Shown: positions 54,234-64,000 of the stretch, in pieces
Numbering within the stretch: position 1 is the stretch's first letter
Layout of the letters: every line of letters begins with the position of its first letter
Translations under genes and position numbers: made by a program
Origin: Galerina marginata
Taxonomy: Eukaryota; Basidiomycota; Agaricomycetes; Agaricales; Galerinaceae
Direction of reading: 5' to 3'
Assembly: GCA_023014335.1 (NCBI GenBank)
Contig: JAECYW010000025.1
Location: 496,001 to 560,000, forward strand
Length of the DNA stretch: 64,000 bases
The notes under the pieces: generated by a model
The model's input: the letters and a program-made list of their open reading frames with translations, nothing else
Database searches by the model: none
What the model was told of the DNA's origin: nothing

Positions 54234-55722
54234 TTAGGGTAAAGGTCGAATATCGCGACTTCCTTTCCAGTTGCTCCAGGAACGAAATGCCTGGTTATTT
54301 TCACGTATCAGCAATGACGATGACGATAAAGTAAAGGTGGCCGGCCTACCAGCAAGGATCGCTGACGCAAGAACCCGCTCCAACCGCTCCAACCGGTCAC
54401 AAACCCTTCTAACCCTGTCATCGTCTACATTAGCCACCGAAAACCTTATCCACATCTCATCTTCCTCAACCTCAAGCCCCGCAACACCTTCAACACCGCT
54501 CCAATTGACACTGTCCGCCTCCTTTACCTCCTCCTCGCGTTCCTCCTGCGAGAAGACGGCACCGTGACGACCCCCACCTCTTCCGCCAGCCTACGGCCCA
54601 CATCCGACGCTTTGACACGAGGGAACATATGCCGAACGAACGCGAAGTACCCGCCCTGCGTGCCGGCGCACCATCGTGGGGGTAGGAGAGACGTGAATAG
54701 AGCGTGGCGCGCTTGAAGGTGTTTTGCGGTGTCTGACGAATGATCGTAGGTCTGGAAGTAAAGGGGCCAGGGCAAGCTGGATGGGATGAGGGGCACATAT
54801 TTGTAGTGTGTCCAGAATTGATCTGATGGAGGTTAGAAGAGTGGGCGAGGCTGCGATGGCACCGAGCCGATGGCCAGGAAGGCAATACGACTTCGAGAAC
54901 GAGAAGAGGTGGACAAATATGCTGCGCCAGGGCTGAGCCTCGGTCTCCGCTGTCATTGTTGTGGCGATCGAATTTGAGAGGAGTGTGTGAGGTGCTGAGC
55001 CCGTTAGAACGAAATCGCGGTAGGTCTCGTCAATGATAAGTGCGATGTTCTTCTCTCGTGCTAGAGAGGCGAATGCCGATATCAAAGTCGGTGGGTAGGT
55101 CGCTCCAGTGAGGGTTATTCGGTGTGACCAACACGATGGCCTTGGTTTTACTGGTGATAAGGGCCTTGCAACGGTCTACAGAGGTTGTAAATCCATCTTC
55201 TGGGCGAGTTTTCAGTGGGACAGTCTTGACATCGAGGAGGTTTAGGGTCATTCTGAGCCATTGGAATCATTACTCCGTCGTCTAAATAGACTAGCCAAAA
55301 TGTCTTACTGATGGTTGAAATACCTGTACAATACAATAAAGGTTAGTTCCATCCAACTAGCGAAAGGAAGGTAATATACAATGGTACAGGCAAAATGACC
55401 TCGTCACCAGGATCCGCCACACTCATAGCAACAGCCACGAACGCCAAATTGCACCCCGAAGTTAGAGCCACATCGTCAACATTGATGTCGGATTTGGCCC
55501 CATAAACGACCTTCATCTCGCCAAGCAGGGCCTTGCGCAGACTAATCTCTCCATCCCAGCAAGTGTATCCGAAACTCGACGGAGACGAGGTCGCGGTTCC
55601 GAGAGCGGCTTGAACAGATTCTGGGGGCGGAATGCCAGGTACTCCTTGGAACATGTCCAGGACCGGTTGGGCGGGCGTGGCTTTGTATCTGCTGGCAAAT
55701 TCGTAGGCGCGTGGTATTCTAT
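54234..55722 (-). pseudogene. Class I/II aminotransferase (PLP-dependent), broken
   Basis: Minus strand. In order: EFASRYKATPAQPVLDMFQG (exon from 55722), a substrate/cofactor region with FGYTCWDGEISLRKALL, ILPVPL, a 15-nt microexon at 55309-55323, MTLNLLDVKTVPL, PNNP, IALIIDETYRDF, the PLP-lysine motif SFSKSYCLPGHRLG and a C-terminus with WIRFSVANVDDDRVRRVC. Frame is lost by one base after PNNP (near 55,118), again near 54,740 and again near 54,560, so it cannot make the full enzyme. The N-terminal exon is not found. The family transfers amino groups using pyridoxal phosphate; the substrate cannot be told. Confidence 0.75.
55309..55323 (-). other. 15-nt microexon of the aminotransferase gene
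   Basis: On the minus strand GTATTTCAACCATCA is flanked by TGTACAG and GTAAGAC. Joined to its neighbours it supplies YFNHQ between PVPL and MTLNLL, the conserved YFNH segment of this aminotransferase family. Its introns are about 48 and 56 bp. Confidence 0.7.
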
Positions 55723-56024
55723 CGAGTCAAAATTTAGTTAGACAAATGAGAGATTGGGTTGGATAGCAGTTTGTAGACGTAGACGTATGGAGAGGATATC
55801 GTGCTCAGAACACCGCGAGATGCCCTAAATCCCAGAGCTGACATGCCACCGTCCTCACAGAATGGTTGACCAAGTTGCAGGAGGGAAAAGGGAGAAAGGA
55901 ACAGTTGAAGTGTCGAACCAACGAATTGTAGGAGGTGATTGCGATATCACACCTGGACGGACCGGTTGACCGAACCAATCAAAAATGCTGAAAAAAAAGG
56001 ATACGTACCAGGATAAGAAATTTA
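55723..56024. other. No gene recognised
   Basis: Intergenic between the aminotransferase and RWD relics; would contain the missing first exon of the aminotransferase, but I could not identify it. Confidence 0.4.
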
Positions 56025-56930
56025 TCACTTCGTTCCAGCACTGCCAATGCCCATCTCGACCACATATTCTTCTCTTCCTAACCCTCTCATCTCCTCAACA
56101 ACTTCTCCAACCTTCTCGAACTCCTTCCAAGATAGTCCAGCGATTCCTGCTGCCAGTGTAGAGATATCTTTTGATTTTGGTAGGGGTTCGACGAAACGGA
56201 GTTTGAGAGCCAACCATTGCATCGCCTTGACGCTGTCGACGAACTCTTCGATGTTGGGCCGTTGGCCTTCGGCATAAATGACCCCTGGATAACCGACTTT
56301 CGCGAAACCCGCGAGGAAAAGCTATGAGGACCAAATTTGCAAGGACCTTCGCTTGTTCGGCGATATGAGGTGGTGGGAGGTGAATAAGGCATGGTATTTT
56401 TCCTTCTCTTGCCATAAAGTGACCTTGTTAGAGGCATATCGTTTGGCTTCTTCAGCATCGAAATTGGACTGTCTTTCGAGATCTTCATGTACTAGTGGAA
56501 GGAGATCGACAGATAAAAGTTGATAAAATAAAAACCTATAACACAAATTTCAGCATGACAATTCTCAAAGACGGCAAAAAAGACAAACGTACTCTGTATC
56601 AGATTCTTTTCGATCCTTCAAATGTTCAGCGATTATGCCTTGCCATCGTTCCTGCTCATCGCGAGATGTCCTCTCCTTTAACCGAGACCAGACTTCCGAG
56701 ACGACCATCGTCGTGGTCGACCTCGGACAAAGTAACCTCGAACCAGAGCCTGGCGCCATCGACGCGTACGCTGAAGCGAACTTCAGAATCCAAATTGACA
56801 TTCACCGAGCCAGTCGACGCCATTGGATCAGCAGCGTATGTTGCTAGCGCGTCAAGCCATCCTTAAGACTCGTCCAGAAAGGTGAGGTGTTCATCTGGAA
56901 GAAGAGAACATTGGATGAGATGAAGTTCCT
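56025..56930 (-). pseudogene. RWD-domain / DUF1115 (RWDD2-like) protein, broken
   Basis: Minus strand. LQELHLIQCSLLPDEHLTFL begins an RWD domain, followed by VNVNLDSEVRFSVRVDGARL, and, after an intron near 56,520-56,575, HEDLERQSNFDAEEAKRYAS. The C-terminal part GYPGVIYAEGQRPNIEEFVD is the hallmark of the domain found after RWD in RWDD2-type proteins, ending VEMGIGSAGTK at 56025. In-frame stops at 56863-56865 (TAA) and 56322-56324 (TAG), and a frame change near 56,690, make it a pseudogene. RWD folds mediate protein contacts, often in ubiquitin-related pathways; the role here is unknown. Confidence 0.65.
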
Positions 56931-57171
56931 GGAGAGAAGTGACTTTTTAACGTCATGTGGGCCCATAATATCGTCAGAGAGAATTCGACGACACTCCAGC
57001 GGCAGTTTGGATGTTATATAGGTGTATACCAGAGGAAAAGGTGAAATTTCTTCTTATATCATATCATGGTGGTCGATGGGAGAGAAACCGATTCTGAAAC
57101 GATTGTTGTTCATGCCATGTTTGCCAAAAGTAGATGAACCAAATACCATTCGGATTCGTGCAACAGTTTCA

Positions 57172-57900
57172 CTATTTTATATACGGATGGATAAAGGATA
57201 AAGGTACAATTATATAGCCAGTAGCGATTAGGAAACAACTCCCAGAACACGGAAAACAGTTCCAGGGATACCACTGGAGGGAATCAATTACAAGTCGTAC
57301 AAGGAAATGGTGAGATCCTACAGCTTGTCCGTGCCCGTCAACCCAGCCCCACTTGGGATTTGTAGAGCCTCTCAGGGTGACGTTGTTGCCTCCAGAGAAG
57401 GTAAACCTGGGCATAGCGGCACCAATTCCGGAAACACAGGTAGAACGAGGGTCGGCCTTCGTACCAAGCACCTGGGAAGCTTTTAAAAACAAAGTTTCAG
57501 AATCATTGAACCGATAAGTAAATAAGATGGGAGTACTTACAGACGCTCCGACGATAGCTGTTATAATTCAAAACTGCCATCAGTTCAGAGACAAGTTGGA
57601 ACATAAATTGTACACACCTTGCACAGTCGGAATATCACTCGGATAAGTCAGATTGCCTTCAACCCGAATCTCCACATTATTCAGAGCAGTGATTCGAGGG
57701 AACTTGATAGGCGTGAAGATGTTACACGTGATGCCCTGCTTGAACAAAATCGTTGCGCTCGTCGCAGCGCTAGGAAGAGCAGCAAGCAATGTCAGGGTGT
57801 CGTCCTTCCCCTCCACGTGTGCAACAGTAAACGTGCTCCATGCACTAACAAGACGAACACCAGCGAGAAGCAGGCCGAATTTCGCGCCAAAAGACACCAT
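57172..57900 (-). pseudogene. GH28 (polygalacturonase-type) glycoside hydrolase, truncated
   Basis: Start ATG at 57898-57900; a hydrophobic N-terminus (FGLLLAGVRLVSAW) is a plausible secretion signal. DDTLTLLAALPSAATSATIL and VEIRVEGNLTYPSDIPTVQ match the first turns of the GH28 beta-helix. After short introns comes FTFSGGNNVTLRGS...WGWVDGHGQA, a strong GH28 landmark. Beyond about 57,330 no further exons with catalytic Asp residues are found, so the gene is truncated. Intact family members cut pectin outside the cell. Confidence 0.75.
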
Positions 57901-57909
57901 CGACAATGA

Positions 57910-58339
57910 GAACGTTGCTAGAGAAGAAAGTGGAGTTGAATGTTGGTTGAATGGGATGACATGGCCACCTGGCGCTCATTATGAAGGGTGGGCCCCAGGT
58001 CGGTTTCGGTAGCCGTCATTGCATCTGAAAAGTGGGTAAACTCTTGTTCTTGGTCGCATGTGACGGAAGCGTGTGGGCTGCGGGGTTATGTGGGTTGAGG
58101 CGGGAAGAAGAGAGAAAATCCCTGACAGAGACCAGTGAAACGCCGGTCCGAGCAGTCCATCTCACACCGACTTGGCGAACCTGTCAATTGGGCCTCCGGA
58201 TCCACTGTAACAGCAAGTTTGACGAAACTTTGTCTGTTCCTCAATCACGACCGATAGGCATAGAGAAATGTATACGAAATGGGGGGACATCGGAAGAGAT
58301 TTTGGGCGAACGAAAACTTTAGAAAGAGACTAAATGACA
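57910..58339. other. GH28 gene promoter side, no gene recognised
   Basis: Upstream of the GH28 start. The part 58,205-58,310 matches 60,735-60,850 in front of the second GH28 relic, so it was duplicated with the gene. Confidence 0.5.
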
Positions 58340-59990
58340 TGTGTATATATTAGTGGCATGCGCTTGGGCAGAGGTAACATAAAATGTGAGAGAGAAAGAG
58401 AAGGGCTATCTACTGGAAAAAAAGAAAGAAACTGACGAGTGGGAAATAGAGAACAGGAATGAGACTGCGAGATGCTGAGCCATGATGAGATGAGGGGAAG
58501 ATACGAGAAAGAGAAAAAAAATAAAAATGTGAACGAGATGGGGCCAGACGTGTCAGGTCGATTTATATAACGTCCTTGGGTATGCAATAGCAGAGCCAAA
58601 ACATGTGTACAGTAAAGTGAAGAAACCAGAGAAGGGATAGGGATAACGATATGACCTGTGCATAAGGTCCGTCGAGCAAACTCGCGTCGCACTCGATCTG
58701 TCGATGTGTCGAGTCGACAGAGGAGAAAGTGCAGAGCAATGAAGTGTGCTCGAGTCTCGAGGTCGAAGTTGTTTGCCGTACGGTCTACTCGAGTAGGCGA
58801 GTTTCGTAAACGTAAACTCGATTTGGTTTTGTGCCGTTGCTGGTCACGGTGGAGTGGTGATGGTGGTGGTGGGCGGAGTTTTGATAGTGTACAGTTATAT
58901 GATTGGTAGTGGCATGAAAGCATAGTGAAGTGAAGGATGGTGTCGTCATATGTCTTGATAGTGAGAGTTTGTCGCTGACCAGGATGGGGGTCCACGTCGC
59001 TCGTAAACGCCTCATTAAGCGGTAGCCGCGAAACAGATTGCCAACAGTGCTGGTGTCAGCCCGTCGAGAGATAGCTGGTCGTTAGCGAGCCTTTGGAGGG
59101 GCAAGGTCACAAATACACGGGGCATTTGTTTGTTGCCCGCAAGAAAGATTGGTGGTGTCGGCGGTTTAGCTGTCGCCGACGTGGACCGGCGAGATGTAGT
59201 AATCCTGATGCCGATCTGTGAAGAAGCTCAGCCTGAGCTGGGGGTAGAAGTTGAAGCAAGAAAGGAATGTGATAAATAAAAGAAACAAAAACAAAACGGC
59301 TAGCGGTGGTGTCCACAAACGAAAGTGTCCATAGGCAGAAAAATTTGCAAGCAACCCGAGGAAGAAAGTAACAAAACAAAAAGAAGATCATTCAATAAAG
59401 ATAGAAAAAAAAAGATGGAAGAAGGCAGGCAGTATGAAGAAAATTAATAGAATGGCTGTCCAGAGACCGAAGTCGACGACTAAAGGCGGCGGCAGGTCGA
59501 TCAGCCGGTTGGCTGTTTGGTGTTCGATGCTTGCAGCTCGAATCCGAAGGTGTATCCAGAGTCCAACCCACGAAAGGCGATGGCGACCTCACGACGGCCA
59601 TGAAAGGACGTCCGTGCATCCAAGAATATCTCGTTTCGGAATCAGAGATGCCCGATCCTGAGACTGGCTGGGCACCTCCCAGTCTAACGTTTATAATCTG
59701 ACAAGTGGAAAGATGCTTGGAATATCTGCCAACGTCACCCCCGGCGTTTCTTAGGGTCCTTCCTATCGAGCGTCCCACATCCCATTTCCTGCGAGAAAGA
59801 CAATAAGTAATGAAACCTCTCAGATGAAAAAGCATGCACGTACTTCGGTTTCCCGTCTGCTTCGCTTTTCCCCATAACCAACTAAAACCCCAAACCAAGC
59901 TCAAACCACCCAGGCGGGGAAGGGTTTATGCCGACTGTTCATAAATAAGGACAGTTAGCATCGACGGATCAAAAAGAAAGAGGAAGGTTC
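58340..59990 (-). repeat. Unit D: deletion derivative of unit C lacking the coding core
   Basis: 58340-59880 aligns over its whole length with C 49733-51330 (AGGTAACATAAAATGTGAGA, GTTTCGTAAACGTAAACTCG, GAAGTTGAAGCAAGAAAGGA). At about 59,885-59,950 it jumps to TTAGCATCGACGGATCAAAA, which corresponds to the promoter side of units A (14125) and C (53525). The roughly 2.2 kb coding core present in C is missing. Confidence 0.75.
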
Positions 59991-60239
59991 ATGCCTGGAG
60001 TGAATGTTTTTAGCATTACTACCGACGCAGTCGAGCAATCGTCTCCGTTTTGTGTGTGGTTGTCTTTGAAAAGCATATTCGTGCCACCGGCCGAAAAACC
60101 TACGTTGGGTAAATAAGAGGAAAGGAAGATAACTGTCGACCTTATCATCGCTAAGATGAAGGAATTTCAAATGTTAATGAGACCTTGTACATGGACGGAG
60201 TTTTTGTAAGCTGACGCGTTGACTGGTAATGATTAGAAG
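59991..60239. other. No gene recognised
   Basis: Short intergenic stretch between unit D and the second GH28 relic; a 71-codon minus-strand frame has no motif. Confidence 0.4.
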
Positions 60240-60860
60240 AACATAATCTTGAGCTCATCATCACCAGATAATTTGAACCAACTCACCCAGGTATCGGACA
60301 CGACGACAATTTTGTTATTGAACACATGCAGGTTGCTGGATCCGCTAGTTGCGAAGTTCCATCCAACAGGCTAAACGATAAGTTGAGCTCAAATAGAATT
60401 TCTTTTTCGAAGATATTCGTACCTTCCAAATTTTCGAAAACCCCATTGGGGGTATTGGTGAACGCAAAACCATGAGGACGGTTTACCTGCTGTTGGGCCC
60501 CTGGAAGAGAGATCAGTTACAAGTCGTATAACGAAAATGGTAAGGTCCTACAGCTTGTCCGTGCCCGTCGACCCAGCCCCAGTTGGGACTTGTAGACTCT
60601 CAGGTGACGTGGTCGCCTTCGGAGAAGGTAAACCTAGGCACGAAGGTCAGCAATTCCGGAAATACAGGTAGAACGACGATCGTACCAAGCACATGGAAAG
60701 CTCTTGAAAACAAGGTTTCGGAATTTGTGAATTGACCACATTGTAACGACGAAATTTTGCCTGTCCCTCAACAACGATTGGTGTGCATAAATAATGTACA
60801 CGAAATGGATGGGGTGACATTGGAAGAAGTCTTGGGACGCAGAATTGCAGATTCGAGGGA
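60240..60860 (-). pseudogene. Second GH28 relic
   Basis: Exon-like pieces on the minus strand: FTFSEGDHVT followed by an in-frame stop and then WGWVDGHGQA (60,560-60,650), NRPHGFAFTNTPNGVFENL (60,427-60,500) and VGWNFATSGSSNLHVFNNKI (60,280-60,371). The first piece and its upstream flank duplicate the gene at 57172-57900; the later pieces are missing in that copy. The stop and missing 5' exon make it non-functional. Confidence 0.7.
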
Positions 60861-61219
60861 GAAGCGAAGACGAGGTTGCCGCAAGTAATAAAGTTGACGC
60901 ATTCGGAGTTGTCGTCGGCGGGTTACCAGGCTTGGCTTTGGGGAAGCCTGATATCTTCGGCTCCATCTTCAGCCTGTGTGACGGTTCAACATTCATGATG
61001 AAATGAGAAAAGAAAATTTGATGGCATGCCATTCCAACATTCTTTCCAAATCTAAGACTAAGACCTTTTGCTGAGCACCTTTTGGACTACTCGGAGTTCA
61101 TTTATGCGACGCTGGAAGGCGCCGCGAATGCAGGTGCGGGTGTTCTCGAGACTTTGAGAAATAAACGTCCTGGACCGAGTAAGGCATAAGAATCACGAAA
61201 GAGGCATAAGCAAGCTTAC
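60861..61219. other. No gene recognised
   Basis: A minus-strand open frame reaching 61032 (MNVEPSHRLKMEPKI...) has no motif and overlaps the GH28 relic; I do not call it. Confidence 0.35.
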
Positions 61220-61765
61220 CGGGCCCCTTGGTAGCATTTCCAACGCAATGTGACCCAACCTCAAATTATGTACACCAACAACTCCATGTATGAGGTTGTA
61301 AAGAATCGACGGGTGCGAGATCTGGACCTGAGGCGGCACGTTGGCGACGATGCGAAAAGTGACGACTGCGCGAGGCTCAGTAAGATAAATCGTATCACAA
61401 TGCAATTCCAAGAGAACTTACCGTAGCTGTTGGCAGCCGTATTACACAGAAGCGACGACGGCGAACCATCCATGCCTGTGGTGCCGCTGGTGGATCGTAC
61501 ATGGGTGTGAATGCATAATGGGTCAACGAAGTGGTGGGGCTGGCTGGGAGTGTACATTGTTTCGCGGTGCCAGGAAACTATGACAAACAGCGCCTGATGT
61601 CAATAATGAGCGACATCGAGGTCGTAATACCTGGGTGCCAGATCCAAGGTTAGAACTATGGGGTAGCCGATAGAGAGAAGGAAGCTTACCATTCAGTTGT
61701 TCGACATGCTCGTGCACGATGTTCCAATTGCAAGCGCCTGGCCCTGATGTGCGACGTGGCGACAT
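61220..61765 (-). CDS. Unrecognised spliced gene
   Basis: Three exon-like segments with good borders: up to about 61690 (MSPRRTSGPGACNWNIVHEH, possibly preceded by a membrane segment ATIVTIFAIYAV), 61422-61577 (SWHRETMYTPSQPHHFVDPL ... SSLLCNTAANSY) and 61220-61355 (VTFRIVANVPPQVQISHPSI, LGHIALEMLPRGP). Introns are 66-115 bp. I recognise no family. Both ends are uncertain: the 3' exon appears to splice onward at 61219 and the start may lie upstream. Confidence 0.4.
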
Positions 61766-62368
61766 GACTGCGTAGATGGCGAATATTGTAACAATTGTAG
61801 CATTATGTAGGGGAGCCTGGGAGGCACTGGGAGGTCAGAGTGGACGTTCTGGAGACGGTTCAAACCATGATCAGTGTTTTGATCAGAACCGTTTTGTCCA
61901 GAAACGTGGGAATCGTGTGAACCCAGAAAACCCCCACCTTGCAACGAAATGAAGCAGAAAAATCAGGAAAAAGAGAGGTTATCTATTGGGTGAGCCTCTG
62001 GAATTCTAGAGAGTCTTTCAATTTGTCAAATGGTCAACTGTCCCAAGTTGAAACAGCCGTGGCCCGTTTTGAATTTTCCAAAACGGGGAGCCGGTCCGGG
62101 GGAGGACACCTTCCTTGAAAAAGTTGAAGTTCCTTCCTTCCACCACTTCAGACTTCAAAATCGTTTGGTGAATTGACTCAGAACTTGAAAGGTCCACTTT
62201 TCCAGCAACCTTCCCTACCTGTGACACCGCGGCCGGTGAATGAAATCGGACAGTAATGGAATGAAACCTTGCGTTGTGATATCAATGCCTACCCACAGAC
62301 ATGAGGCTTGAGGCACGCACCCCAGCGTCTGCGATGCTTCGCTTTCTCTTTCTCTTTTTCTCTCTGAA
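61766..62368. other. Intergenic region upstream of the GTPase gene
   Basis: No supported gene. A strong pyrimidine tract at about 62,338-62,365 ends in CTGAAG, so an intron acceptor of a longer GTPase transcript could lie here. Confidence 0.4.
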
Positions 62369-62505
62369 GGACTCAGTTCAACGAAAGACTTATCCACACT
62401 CAGCGCCATGTCTACAGATGCGATTACTCACGATTCTCAGGGACCTGGTTCAACGAATGACTTATCTACACTCAGCACCACATCGACGGATGTGATCACC
62501 TCCGA
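62369..62505 (+). repeat. 72-bp tandem duplication spanning the GTPase start
   Basis: GGACTCAGTTCAACGAAAGA at 62369 and GGACCTGGTTCAACGAATGA at 62441 begin two copies with a period of 72 bp (24 codons). The ATG used as start (62408) corresponds to ACA in the second copy. Confidence 0.8.
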
Positions 62506-64000
62506 TTTGCCGTCAAGAGTTGAAGAAACTCTCCGCGAATGCCCACGGTACGCAACAATTGTCTTTCCTTGACGTTTCTCATTGCTTGCAGATTTCGAAT
62601 CGTCCTTATCGGAAATGTCAGAAACACCATTTGCGACGCATAATACAATTACTCATGTTTGTCTAGAGTGGTGTCGGCAAGTCTTCGCTTGTTAAGGCTG
62701 TATTCAACGTCAGCTTGAACGTAAGTTCTCTTCTTCTTCCCTCTCTGCGATTACTTAGTGAGCACAGGACATTGAAATCTCGCACGATCGTCCTGGAAGT
62801 GCTGATATTAATCGTGGATATACATCCAAGGAGAATCAGCGGTTCATTTTACACGATAGCCAAGGCTTCGAGGCCGGTTCCACGGAGAATTGGATTAAGG
62901 TCGAGCAATTTCTTCGGGAAAGAAGTGCAATGGCCCTGCGTGATCAAGTTCACGCAATTTGGTAGGACTCCTTTCATTCATGATTTATTACTAACCTTTT
63001 AATCCCATTGTTAATAGGCTATGTAAAGAATCCCCATGCGAAGGGTCGAGAGTCCAACAGGTTGGCGACGAGAAACTCCTTAAGCTCGCTCAGGAATGTG
63101 AGTTTGGTGTAACTTCCCATGTACAACCCGGTCTGACACATAGTCTAGTGGGGATCCCTGTCGTTATCGTGTTCACAAAGTACGACTACCTTATCAAAGA
63201 ACAAAGGAAGGATGCCAAGAGGCTTTCCAAGATCGAGATTGAAAGAAAAGCAGAAGATTGTTTCAATGATCGCATTAAGAGCCTCAAAGAATCGACCAAG
63301 GCCTCGATCGTGAGGGTGTCGACTGACAAAGATTACTCTCGTTTGTACTTTTACTTCTATCCAAGTCGACTAGAAACCTCATAACTCATCTAGAGTGCCT
63401 TGAAACACTACAAAAACTGACTAGCACCACTTCCGATTGTCTGGGTGCCACCGATGTGTCATGGGTTATCGCCCAGCGAGTAAATGTAGATCAAAAGGTC
63501 GAAACCTCCATTAGGTGCGTTCTGCTTTACGACCGCTGAATGATTATCGCTGATCTCTATTAAATTCAGCGAAGGCTTCAAAAGCAAGTATTTTCTGACT
63601 CGGATAGCTAGATTGTACTCACGTTCGTCCGTTTGTCACAGAATACTGGCGTGATTTAGCAAAGAGTATTTTTTTTGAGGGGCATACTATGGAGAAATGT
63701 GTCAGGCGTATTCACGATGACATCCTTACAGTCTGGAACTTCAATGACCCGCTTAAGGTTCGGATGGTCAGTTTCGTAGGCCTTGTCTGATGACACCTCT
63801 TTAGCTACTCGGCGATGATTTCTTCAGGAAAGTGCTGGTGTTTGTTAATCCAGTGTTAGATGGACATGAGAGCGAAGTCACAGAGTGAGTCGAATTTCGA
63901 TCAATTACCCTATGACCTTGATTTATTTTTGTTCAGAGATTCTCGACAGGACGGGATAACGGCGACGATTGGACAAGCGGGTACGATTGCAAATGCCGCG
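62408..64000 (+). CDS. P-loop GTPase of the G1/TKxD type, 3' end outside the window
   Basis: Exons from ATG 62408: 62408-62547, 62592-62616, 62667-62720, 62768 onward and further short exons to the window edge, all in frame. G1 is GNSGVGKSS, split by an intron between GN and SGVGKS; G3 is DSQG within ILHDSQGFEAG; G4 is TKYD within IVFTKYDYL. The N-terminus is Ser/Thr-rich with a 24-residue repeat. Later exons (KYWRDLAKSIFFEGHTMEKC, VLVFVNPVL) lack named domains. One intron near 63,590-63,643 uses a GC donor (GCAAGT). It resembles the stand-alone AIG1/septin-like GTPases common in mushrooms; its role is unknown. Confidence 0.8.

Noticed and set aside
1..64000. CRISPR arrays, rRNA, bacterial promoters or phage genes
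   Set aside because: No regularly spaced short repeats with unique spacers, no rRNA-like blocks; the intron-rich genes show that this is a fungal genome.

Overview
The window is chromosomal DNA from a filamentous basidiomycete, most likely an Agaricomycete (mushroom-forming fungus). Genes are split by many 45-60 bp introns with GT-AG and occasional GC-AG borders. The protein families are typical of mushroom genomes: a Ty3/gypsy element with an FIDD reverse transcriptase, a Helitron with a fused protease, expanded unnamed families and a stand-alone P-loop GTPase. No bacterial operon, rRNA or tRNA was recognised.

Layout. 1-11,370: right part of a degraded Ty3/gypsy retrotransposon (gag-like frame, pol, third ORF, 3' LTR), whose RNase H region is split by a 771-bp fold-back element. 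11,371-14,330: a decayed copy (A) of a locally duplicated minus-strand gene. 14,331-18,811: repeat-rich DNA without a convincing gene, holding a complex repeat block, a Helitron-end-like fragment and a 504-bp MITE inserted in that fragment. 18,812-33,441: a compact set of five apparently intact genes (i to v; orientations -, -, +, -, +) of expanded but functionally uncharacterised Agaricomycete families. One encodes a probable 2-oxoglutarate/Fe(II) dioxygenase and one a nucleotidyltransferase-like fold. The shared promoter of genes iv and v carries six iteron-like 24-mers, three in each direction. 33,738-46,890: an AT-rich Helitron (Rep/helicase plus C-terminal ubiquitin-protease-like domain), interrupted at 40,488-45,152 by a pogo-like DNA transposon that appears to encode a single 1,273-residue Ulp1-protease/transposase fusion. 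46,890-60,860: more copies of the duplicated unit (B, C, D), a truncated STAND-type N-terminal gene, and broken aminotransferase, RWD-domain and GH28 genes. 61,220-64,000: an unrecognised spliced gene and the start of a GTPase gene that runs off the window.

How it fits together. The two large autonomous elements each show nesting and decay. All five premature TGA codons I could place in them are one CpG transition from CGA, as expected from cytosine-methylation-driven mutation. The five-gene block between them is open across about two dozen splice junctions, which suggests it is still functional or arrived recently. I regard it as the best candidate for an undescribed multigene system. The Ulp1-transposase fusion element is the second.
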